The notes beneath the pieces are model-generated. The model worked only from the letters and a program-made list of their open reading frames with translations, was not told the origin of the DNA and did not search any database. The position numbers were made by a program, and so were the translations under genes. 5,426 nucleotides of DNA from Pseudoxanthomonas suwonensis (lineage in GTDB: Bacteria > Pseudomonadota > Gammaproteobacteria > Xanthomonadales > Xanthomonadaceae): positions 1-5,426 of the forward strand of contig QFNC01000079.1 in NCBI GenBank assembly GCA_003240695.1, in the 5' to 3' direction. Shown here in pieces: positions 1 through 4,949 of this stretch. Every line of letters begins with the position of its first letter. Within the stretch, counting starts at the first letter, position 1.

Positions 1-17
1 CAGGTGGGCGCCACCTG
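1..17. terminator. Short perfect hairpin at window edge, possible terminator of an upstream gene
   Basis: CAGGTGG (1-7) and CCACCTG (11-17) are perfect inverted repeats around a 3-base loop, followed by a C-rich run. There is no T tract, so termination is only inferred from the position just before a new promoter. The gene it would end lies outside the window. Confidence 0.3.
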
Positions 18-73
18 CCCCCCCGCCTGCGTTGGCACGGTCGACCAGCGCCCGACCCGAGACCATCCACCAC

Positions 74-108
74 TTGACCCCTGTAACGGTACGCGTTACC
101 CTAGAGGG
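74..108 (+). promoter_or_regulatory. Promoter of the higBA operon, leaderless type
   Basis: A -35 box TTGACC (74-79) is followed after exactly 17 bases by a -10 box TACCCT (97-102). The expected transcription start falls six to seven bases further on, at the GTG of higB (109). No Shine-Dalgarno precedes that GTG, and it is where the homologous part of HigB begins. The transcript is therefore probably leaderless, a common arrangement in actinobacteria. The start site is inferred from spacing, not measured. Confidence 0.75.
83..99. promoter_or_regulatory. Operator-like palindrome in the higBA promoter
   Basis: GTAACG (83-88) and CGTTAC (94-99) form a perfect 6-bp inverted repeat with a 5-base spacer. 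It lies between the -35 and -10 boxes and covers the first three bases of the -10. HigA-type antitoxins repress their own operon by binding such palindromes through their helix-turn-helix. Binding by this HigA is inferred. A single half-site GTAACG recurs at 435-440, next to the higA start. Confidence 0.65.
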
Positions 109-390
109 GTGATCCAGTCCTTCCACGACTCTCGAACCGAGAAGGTGTGGCGGCGGGAAGTGGTCAAGAAGTTCGACCCGGACCTGCAACAGCGCGCCTA
201 CCGCAAACTCCTGGCCCTGCACGCCGCCGACCGGGTGTCAGATTTGCGGATCCCGCCGGGGAACCGACTCGAAGCGCTCAAAGGCGACCGGGCCGGGCAA
301 CACAGCATCCGCATCAACCAGCAGTGGCGAATCTGTTTTACCTGGACTGCACACGGACCCGCCGACGTTGAAATAGTCGACTACCACTAA
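109..390 (+). CDS. higB: HigB-family toxin (RelE/ParE superfamily), intact
   Basis: This encodes a 93-residue protein of the HigB 'plasmid maintenance killer' family, whose characterised members are ribosome-associated mRNA endoribonucleases. Family features visible are the N-terminal VIQSF, the central LKGDRAGQHSI block (57-67), the NQQWRI strand (70-75) and the C-terminal DYH (91-93), which in characterised HigB contributes catalytic residues. The length is normal for the family. The start was set at GTG 109 rather than the upstream GTG at 4, because the first 35 codons of the longer reading have no family character and would span the promoter and operator. It lies 56 bases upstream of higA in the usual toxin-first order. 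No lesion is visible, so a functional toxin is plausible. That is notable because the antitoxin gene is broken. The family call is strong; activity is inferred. Confidence 0.93.
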   Translation: MIQSFHDSRTEKVWRREVVKKFDPDLQQRAYRKLLALHAADRVSDLRIPPGNRLEALKGDRAGQHSIRINQQWRICFTWTAHGPADVEIVDYH

Positions 391-446
391 CCCAAAACCA
401 CACCAACACACCAAAGAACGACTACCGATCAGAGGTAACGCCCATC

Positions 447-669
447 ATGACCACCACAGCCCACCCCCCGATCCATCCCGGTGTCGTCCTGTTCGAGGAC
501 TACATGCAGCCCATGGGCCTGTCGCAGCGGCGACTGGCCGATCTGATGAACGTCCCGCCCCGGCGTATCAACGAAATCATCCACGGCAAGCGGGCCATCA
601 CCCCCGACACCTCGCTGCGCCTGGGCAAACACCGACCTGTCCACCGTCAAAGTCCTCGAAGACGCCTAA
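447..669 (+). pseudogene. higA: HigA-family antitoxin, C-terminal half lost by frameshifting deletion
   Basis: The first 61 residues match HigA antitoxins: IHPG near the N-terminus, then a complete helix-turn-helix (about 24-60: GLSQRRLADLMNV, PPRRINEIIHGKRAI, DTSLRLGK). After LGK (codon ends at 629) the frame becomes unrelated Arg-rich sequence and runs to TAA at 705-707, giving an 86-residue product. In another frame, bases 628-669 read NTDLSTVKVLEDA and stop, which looks like the native tail. HigA proteins are usually about 95-105 residues, so roughly 25 residues are missing and the deletion was not a multiple of three. The start is ATG 447, with GAGG at 432-435 as ribosome binding site. 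The usual Glu after HPG is Val13 here. The product keeps its DNA-binding part and loses the region after it, so repression or neutralisation may be weakened or lost. A sequencing or assembly error is possible, but a loss this long makes a simple base-call error unlikely. Confidence 0.87.
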
Positions 670-717
670 CCCCGACCCGCTACAACGTCCTGGCGGACAT
701 CAACTAAAGGCAGTCGG

Positions 718-747
718 AGCGGGGTAGGTGAGACAACCTGTCCCGCT
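718..747 (+). terminator. 12-bp stem-loop downstream of higBA, probable terminator
   Basis: AGCGGGGTAGGT (718-729) pairs with ACCTGTCCCGCT (736-747), all twelve positions pairing with two G-U wobbles, around a six-base loop GAGACA. It lies 10 bases after the shifted higA stop and 48 after the native one. No T tract follows, so it would be a tail-less terminator of a kind often predicted in actinobacteria. Confidence 0.5.
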
Positions 748-768
748 TCGCCCGACGTGGGCCGCTCA

Positions 769-806
769 GATGGGCAATGTCAGTTCGTCCTGCTAACGTG
801 CCCATC
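769..806. repeat. Inverted repeat, 8-bp perfect arms
   Basis: GATGGGCA (769-776) and TGCCCATC (799-806) are perfect inverted repeats around 22 bases. The element directly abuts the larger structured array that starts at 807, so the two may form one folded unit. Function unknown. Confidence 0.5.
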
Positions 807-902
807 GAGAGCCTGGCCAACCGGACCATTCCCCCGGTCCTGGGACCACTCCCCCCGGTCCCGACACCATCTCCCCTGGTTGTGTCGTTGGCCAGGCTTC
901 TC
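807..902. repeat. Inverted repeat enclosing three C-rich-loop hairpins (about 20-bp tandem units)
   Basis: AGCCTGGCCAAC (810-821) and GTTGGCCAGGCT (887-898) are perfect 12-bp inverted repeats; GAG/CTC outside extends the stem past one bulged base. Between them are three imperfect direct repeats with a 20-21 base period, each a small hairpin: GGACC/GGTCC (823-827/836-840), GGGACC/GGTCCC (842-847/857-862) and GACAC/GTGTC (863-867/882-886). Their loops carry runs of five, six and four C on the plus strand. The array could be a multi-arm RNA with some likeness to the actinobacterial 6C RNA motif, a small non-autonomous mobile element, or an old end of an IS21-type element with multiple terminal repeats. 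The repeats are seen directly; none of these identities is shown. Confidence 0.6.
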
Positions 903-991
903 ATCCCCCCACCCCTCAGCCCGTGTCGGACCTGGCGGCCCGAGCTTCGCCTTACTGTTCAAATCAGCCGGTTCGCGCCTGCGGCGTCGTA

Positions 992-1090
992 GGTTCGAAC
1001 GGCCTGAGGGCACCGGGCATGGCTTCGAGCTTCGCGACCGTGAGAGGTCTTCAGCAGCATGGCCACCCGGTACCTTCGACGACCAGAACC
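992..1090 (+). ncRNA. Probable bridge-RNA stem with internal loop, upstream of the IS110 transposase
   Basis: GGTTC (992-996) pairs with GAACC (1086-1090). An internal loop of 8 and 7 bases follows (997-1004 and 1079-1085), then a 13-position stem (1005-1017 with 1066-1078; one C/A mismatch and two G-U pairs) capped by a 48-base apical region containing GACC/GGTC (1036-1039/1046-1049). A stem interrupted by an internal loop is the architecture of bridge-RNA target- and donor-binding loops, and the position before the gene is right for the IS110 group. The apical blocks recur in the hairpin downstream of the gene. The bridge-RNA role and the guide assignment are inferences. Confidence 0.5.
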
Positions 1091-1185
1091 GCTCATTGAG
1101 AGATGCGACAAGATCGCTGAGTAAGGCCACGTCGGCACGGTCGTTCAGGTACCGATATTGGGTCGATCTGAAGGGACATGGTGGA

Positions 1186-2379
1186 GTGACGAAGGTTTGG
1201 GCGGGAGTGGACGCTGGCAAGTCCGCGCACCATTGCGTGGTTATCAGCGAGGACGGAGACCGGTTGCTCTCGCGCCGGGTCGTCAACAACGAACCCGAGC
1301 TGCTGCAGCTCATTGCTGACGTCTGTGCGTTGGCGACGGACGTTCAGTGGGCTATCGATTTGAACTGCGGCGGAGCAGGGTTGGTCCTAGCGGCCCTTGC
1401 GGCCAATGGGCAACGCGTCGTCTACATTCCTGGCCGCGTCGTTTATCACGCCGCTGCCGGATACCGAGGTGAAGGCAAGACCGATGCGAAAGACGCCGCC
1501 ATCATCGCCGACCAGGCGCGGATCCGCAGAGACCTGCGCGCGTTCGCGCCGGCGGACGACGTCACGGCAGCGTTGCGCATGCTCACCAGTCACCGGTACG
1601 ACCGGATGCGTGCTCGCACGGGCAACATCAACCGGCTGCGTGCCCTGCTGGGAGAGTGCTTCCCAGCGTTGGAGCGCGAACTGAATCTAGCCAACAGCAA
1701 AGCCGCGCTGATCTTGCTTACTGGCTATCAATCGCCTGCCGCGATCCGGCGAATGGGCCAGTCACGCCTCGAGGCCTGGCTGAAGAAGCGGAAGGTTCGG
1801 GGGTCAGCGACACTGGCGGATAAAGTGATTCGTGCCGCACACTCGCAATCGGTAACTGTTCCCGGTGAAGCGGTCGCAGGCAGACTGGTCGCGTCACTTG
1901 CTCGCTGCATCCTCGATATAGAGGGTGAACTTGCCGACCTTGACCGACAGATCACTGAGGTGTTCCGTGAACACCGATACGCCGAGGTCATCGAATCCAT
2001 GCCAGGGTTCGGTCCCTTGCTCGGGGCGGAATTACTCGCCGCAACCGGCGGCGGCATCGGGGTTTTCGAGAATGCCAATCGGCTTGCGGCGATGTCCGGG
2101 CTGGCTCCGGTACCCAAAGACTCTGGTCGCGTCAGCGGGAACCTCCACCGACCGCGACGATACGATCGACGGCTGATGCGCGTCTTCTACATCTCAGCGC
2201 AACTCAGCGCACGCTACGATCCCAACTCTGAGGCCTATTACCGCCGGAAACGCGCGGAAGGCAAGCGGCACACCCAAGCTGTCATCACACTGGCTCGACG
2301 CCGCGTGAACGTCCTGTGGGCGATGCTCCGCGACGAACGGGAGTATGCCATCACTTCGCGAAAACCCCTCGCTGCGTAA
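1186..2379 (+). CDS. IS110-family transposase (DEDD-type recombinase), full length
   Basis: This is a 397-residue recombinase that moves its element through a circular intermediate guided by a bridge RNA. The N-terminal RuvC-like domain shows WAGVDAGK (D9), WAIDLN (D58) and KTDAKDAA (D100, D103), matching the four acidic positions of the family. The second position is Asp where the family name implies Glu; from memory WAID is common in actinobacterial relatives. A helical linker follows (about 115-265), then the IS116/IS110/IS902-type C-terminal domain with MPGFGPLLGAEL (272-283), LAAMSGLAPVPKDSG (300-314) and a basic tail region. S313 in the DSG motif is the best candidate for the catalytic serine. 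The start was set at GTG 1186: an AAGGGA ribosome binding site (1171-1176) precedes it at normal spacing, and the conserved domain begins at once. The longer frame back to 757 has no family character. No stop or frameshift interrupts the gene, so it may be active. Confidence 0.96.
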   Translation: MTKVWAGVDAGKSAHHCVVISEDGDRLLSRRVVNNEPELLQLIADVCALATDVQWAIDLNCGGAGLVLAALAANGQRVVYIPGRVVYHAAAGYRGEGKTDAKDAAIIADQARIRRDLRAFAPADDVTAALRMLTSHRYDRMRARTGNINRLRALLGECFPALERELNLANSKAALILLTGYQSPAAIRRMGQSRLEAWLKKRKVRGSATLADKVIRAAHSQSVTVPGEAVAGRLVASLARCILDIEGELADLDRQITEVFREHRYAEVIESMPGFGPLLGAELLAATGGGIGVFENANRLAAMSGLAPVPKDSGRVSGNLHRPRRYDRRLMRVFYISAQLSARYDPNSEAYYRRKRAEGKRHTQAVITLARRRVNVLWAMLRDEREYAITSRKPLAA

Positions 2380-2413
2380 AAGTTTCGCCGGTGCTGCTAC
2401 TGGTTGCATCGAG

Positions 2414-2514
2414 GGGCTGAGCTGTCTGGTGGCCTCGGGTATGGCTTCGAGCTTCGCGGCTGAACGAAGGGCTTCCAGGGCATGGCCACCCGAGGCCTCC
2501 AGACTGCTCAGCCC
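2414..2514 (+). ncRNA. Long near-perfect hairpin related to the hairpin upstream of the transposase
   Basis: Arms of 27 bases (2414-2440 and 2488-2514) are complementary at 25 positions, with two symmetric T/T mismatches (2430/2498 and 2423/2505), closing a 47-base apical region. Outside a 5-by-5 internal loop, TGCA (2405-2408) can pair with TGCA (2520-2523). The apical region shares an identical 18-base block, ATGGCTTCGAGCTTCGCG (2441-2458, also 1019-1036), and a 12-base block, CATGGCCACCCG (2481-2492, also 1058-1069), with the upstream hairpin. The offsets between blocks are 40 and 39 bases. The stems below the apex differ in sequence but both pair. Candidates are a second bridge-RNA-like module, a remnant of another IS110 copy, or a structured insertion target. 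Minus-strand transcription is equally possible. Confidence 0.55.
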
Positions 2515-2538
2515 GGCGGTGCAGTTGCTCGCGTGCCG

Positions 2539-2558
2539 AGAGGGGGCAGTGCCCCTCT
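2539..2558 (+). terminator. Terminator-like hairpin at the right side of the IS
   Basis: AGAGGGG (2539-2545) pairs with CCCCTCT (2552-2558). C2547-G2551 extends the stem past a single bulged G and leaves a 3-base loop. GGTTAGATCTTG follows, only weakly T-rich. It could end the transposase transcript, or end the converging minus-strand gene, or be a small arm of an RNA that begins in the preceding hairpin. Confidence 0.4.
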
Positions 2559-2584
2559 GGTTAGATCTTGCGGTGTCGGTGGGA

Positions 2585-3945
2585 TCAGTCGGACGTAGAC
2601 AACCATGCCAGGCGAGTTCGATCAGGGCCTGGATTACCACACGACGGACCGACTACCGCTCGCCGTTTCGATGGTTCGATCCTCCTGCGCGACACGAAAC
2701 AACTGACGCGCTGACTCCGGAGCCTCGTGGCTCCACGGCGCATTCCCAGGGTTAGGGCAACGGATGAGAAGTGCGCTGTCGCTGGCCCGAATTTGTCAGT
2801 CTTCAGGTGCAGCGTCACAGCTTCGGCGTACTCGTTCCGGGCGTCCTCGGGAACGGTGCGCGGACGATTGTGTATTTCGTCGAGGCCGTCGGCACACGCC
2901 ACTGCGAACTCGAAGATGGAGTGGAGGTGCTGGAGTAGGTGCGTGTAACCGTTGGCCGTCTGGGTAGCGTCTTGCTCCGGAGTGAGGATTTGGCCCGCGG
3001 CTAGCGTGCCGTCTGGCGTGGGATGGCCACCAAACTCGCAGTGGAGCGAATAGTCTTTGCGCCGGAAGTCGTTGTCCTCGTCGGAGTAGAGCCGCGACGG
3101 CTTCCACCGGGCCTCTCGCTCCTCGCGGCTGGAACCAAGCCAGTCCATGACGCTGGCTGGATCCGCGCTGAACTTTCACAGCAGGTATTCGCACTCGGCC
3201 ACCTGCCGCAGCAGTGCCAACCATGCGTAATGGTTGCTGTCGGCGATCATCCCCATGACGCCGGCCGACAGGGTCGTCGCAGTCATGGCGACTCTGGCGA
3301 GGCCGCTGTAAGCGAGCCCAGCATCGATCTCGCCTCCCTCGTGCAGGGACCGCGCGACCGAGAAGGACTCGTCGGCGACCCGACCCGTCAACCGCACGAC
3401 GAGGTTGGCGGTGCCTTCCCTGCTCGCAGACATCGCCGGATCGAGGGCGTACACGGTCAGCGCCGCAGTCGCCGAAGCGTTGTCGGTTAGCTGTACCGAC
3501 GGATCCTGCTCGTTGAGAAGTTTCGCCAGTCCGCCCACGACCTTAAGTGGATGCGCGCCGGTCGCTTTCGCGATGAGTTCAATCGCGTTGGCACCAACCT
3601 CTTGCGCAGCGATGGCTAGCAGCGCGGTATTGCAGGTGATGGGATCGGGAATGCCGCCAGCGATGACGGTCGACAGCAGAGATTGGAGGATCTCGTACTC
3701 GTCGGCATAATCCGGGTCGCACCGCGCAAGCACGGCTGCGAAGGCTGCGGCGCCGTTGGTCCCCGATACGAGCGCAAGCTTGCGGATCAGCGCTGACCCG
3801 ATGTGAACCAGTGGGTCGAGCGCAGCGTCGACTGCTGCCTGGTCCTGTCTCCTGATGGCGTAATCGAGGCTGCGGTCGAGTCGCGCATGTGCCCCTTCAG
3901 CAGGTCAGCGCCCTGTAGGCACAGGTCCAGCTGCACTCTGTTCAT
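2585..3945 (-). pseudogene. Decayed gene of unknown function, one frameshift and one in-frame stop
   Basis: From ATG at 3945 the product begins MNRVQLDLCLQGADLLKG. One extra G in the run at 3892-3895 (minus-strand GGGG) would continue it as AHARLDRSLDYAIRRQDQAAVDA, a natural-looking helical sequence that stays open to TGA at 3178-3176. The frame then stays open to 2585, reading ECEYLL-stop-KFSADPASV and later DWLGSSREEREARW and HCEFGGHPTPDG. This suggests that the TGA replaces a Trp TGG. Joined, it would be about 450 residues. The alternative start GTG at 3733 begins in the middle of this sequence. The 5'-proximal half is Ala/Leu-rich and helical with no clear membrane segment or signal peptide. 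The last ~50 codons (below about 2755) are Arg-rich and unlike the rest, so the native 3' end may have been replaced at the junction with the IS side. I do not recognise the family with confidence; the LLRQVAECEYLL to GGHPTPDG part faintly recalls uncharacterised DUF5677-like proteins. A possible -10 (TACTGT, 3976-3971) lies upstream. Confidence 0.72.
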
Positions 3946-4103
3946 GAAGCCATCATGGCAAGAAGGTGTGACAGTAACCCCTTCGCTAGGGGAACGTTCC
4001 GAGCATCCCGAGGTTGGTTCCTCGTGGAGTTCGCACCCTGATAACGACCTGCAGCGCTCGATGCGCCTCGCGTAGAACCGATCTCGACTTACTATCCTGG
4101 GCT
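3946..4103. promoter_or_regulatory. Divergent intergenic region with a 10-bp palindrome
   Basis: This region separates the decayed minus-strand gene from the plus-strand gene at 4104, so it should carry both promoters. GGAACGTTCC (3991-4000) is a perfect 10-bp palindrome about 50 bases upstream of the minus-strand start. It is not the spaced mycobacterial SOS box. A role as operator is only suggested by position. Confidence 0.35.
4093..4103 (+). promoter_or_regulatory. -10 element for a leaderless transcript of the 4104 gene
   Basis: TATCCT (4093-4098) fits the TANNNT -10 consensus and ends five bases before ATG 4104. Transcription would start at or next to the start codon. No Shine-Dalgarno is present and no good -35 is seen at 16-18 bases. 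This supports choosing ATG 4104 over the longer in-frame reading from TTG 4014. Confidence 0.6.
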
Positions 4104-4949
4104 ATGCCCCATAACAGGAACGAGCGCACCGCCATTGGTGACATCGTCTCGGCTGGGCTTATCTTCGACCTTTCCGAGGACAGGCGAAGGGCGACCGTCC
4201 GCACACTCACCCCCGCTAGCGTGCCGATCCTCACCTTCGGACCGGTCACCAAGCGCACCGCGGCCAGATTCGCCGTCGGCCGGCCCGGCGAGTGCTCCAG
4301 CGTCTTTCGTGTCTGGGCGAACAAGGGCAAGCTCGACGTCTACGCCTCGATCCGGACATGGAAGGACCTGGCTAAATTTTCCTTCCACCAGAGCGGGCGC
4401 TACATATTTCACCTGTCCTCAGTCGACCACCCCGGCGCCGAATGGGCCCGGCGGCCCGATCCTCAGAACCGGCGCATCAGCGCATGGGACAGGCCCGCAC
4501 CGTTCGTTCCAGGGTGGACGCACCTCATCACGTTCATGGTGCCGACGGAAGACGTCCGGCCATCGCCGACCTCAGGATGGGAGGACCACGAGAGGGTCCG
4601 CTGGATCGCCAAGCCCGAACGAGTCGACACAGTGACCGAATTTCGGGTGGCAATTGGCGATCCAGGAATGCGGCTAGTCGACGTGGGCCCGGCCGACTAC
4701 TTGCTCGACGCCGGAATTGTCGACGGATTTGTTCTCGCCAACGGCCGACTCGTGCTCATTACTATGCACGTCACTCATTTGGACGAAACAGGTCGTGGGC
4801 TGCTGGCGGATCTCCGTGACGAGCTCATAAGTCGCGCCGAGCGCGACGGGTTCGACCTCAACCCCGAGCTCGGTCCTCGTGTCGCAGACCATCATGTGCA
4901 GGCCGACGGACGTCACACACTCTGGGATATCGCGCACCTCCACCCCTAA
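4104..4949 (+). CDS. Hypothetical protein, 281 residues, intact
   Basis: I cannot name this protein. It is soluble and acidic-to-neutral, with no signal peptide, membrane segment or nucleotide-binding loop visible. The most patterned part is near residues 63-98: SSVFRVWANKGKLDVYASIR, then WKDLAKFSFHQSGRYIFHL. This reads like alternating beta strands and, from memory, resembles a widespread actinobacterial group of uncharacterised proteins with an 'SSVWRVW...K.SLH.SG' pattern. That likeness is uncertain. Further on are PGWTHLITFMVP and a C-terminal stretch rich in Asp, Leu and Arg ending DIAHLHP. The start was chosen from the -10 box just upstream. It is transcribed away from the decayed minus-strand gene and stands alone, with no partner downstream. 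No lesion is seen. Confidence 0.75.
   Translation: MPHNRNERTAIGDIVSAGLIFDLSEDRRRATVRTLTPASVPILTFGPVTKRTAARFAVGRPGECSSVFRVWANKGKLDVYASIRTWKDLAKFSFHQSGRYIFHLSSVDHPGAEWARRPDPQNRRISAWDRPAPFVPGWTHLITFMVPTEDVRPSPTSGWEDHERVRWIAKPERVDTVTEFRVAIGDPGMRLVDVGPADYLLDAGIVDGFVLANGRLVLITMHVTHLDETGRGLLADLRDELISRAERDGFDLNPELGPRVADHHVQADGRHTLWDIAHLHP

Larger units (their letters stand above)
670..1185. other. Non-coding, highly structured interval between higA and the IS110 transposase
   Basis: No convincing gene is seen here. The open frames on both strands are low-complexity shadows. What the stretch holds is structure: a 12-bp stem (718-747), an 8-bp stem (769-806), an inverted repeat enclosing three C-loop hairpins (807-902), and a larger hairpin (992-1090) that probably belongs to the left end of the IS. 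GTTCGAAC (993-1000) is a short perfect palindrome inside the last of these. Confidence 0.7.
992..2558 (+). mobile_element. IS110-family insertion sequence (approximate extent)
   Basis: The element is defined by the complete IS110-type transposase gene at 1186-2379. IS110 elements generally lack clear terminal inverted repeats and obvious target duplications, so exact ends cannot be read from one copy. The limits given are those of the structured non-coding DNA on each side: a hairpin at 992-1090 before the gene, and hairpins at 2414-2514 and 2539-2558 after it. In the IS110 group the bridge RNA is encoded in the non-coding end upstream of the transposase, which fits the 992-1185 stretch. The true left end may lie further out, and the right end could be anywhere from just after 2379 to about 2750. 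Confidence 0.7.
2380..2584. other. Non-coding interval downstream of the transposase, structured
   Basis: No gene is supported here on either strand. The reading frames present are shadows of the palindrome. The stretch contains the long hairpin at 2414-2514 and the terminator-like hairpin at 2539-2558, and probably includes the right end of the IS. Confidence 0.65.

Noticed and set aside
4..108. Longer HigB reading from GTG 4
   Set aside because: It would run through the -35, operator and -10. The family sequence begins at codon 36.
823..886. CRISPR-like array
   Set aside because: There are only three units of about 20 bases, with each 'spacer' effectively part of the hairpin repeat. No cas genes are present.
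757..1185. N-terminal extension of the transposase back to 757 (540 residues)
   Set aside because: The extra 143 residues are Pro/Ser/Arg-rich, cross the hairpin array and the probable bridge-RNA region, and have no family likeness. GTG 1186 has a ribosome binding site and the conserved domain follows at once.
2673..2682. GGTTCGATCC resembling a tRNA T-loop or an att core
   Set aside because: The flanking bases do not form a T-stem, and no acceptor or anticodon arms are found around it.
3176..3178. TGA as selenocysteine or as a recoded Trp codon
   Set aside because: No selenoprotein family or SECIS-like element is recognised, actinobacteria do not read TGA as Trp, and a second lesion in the same gene favours decay.
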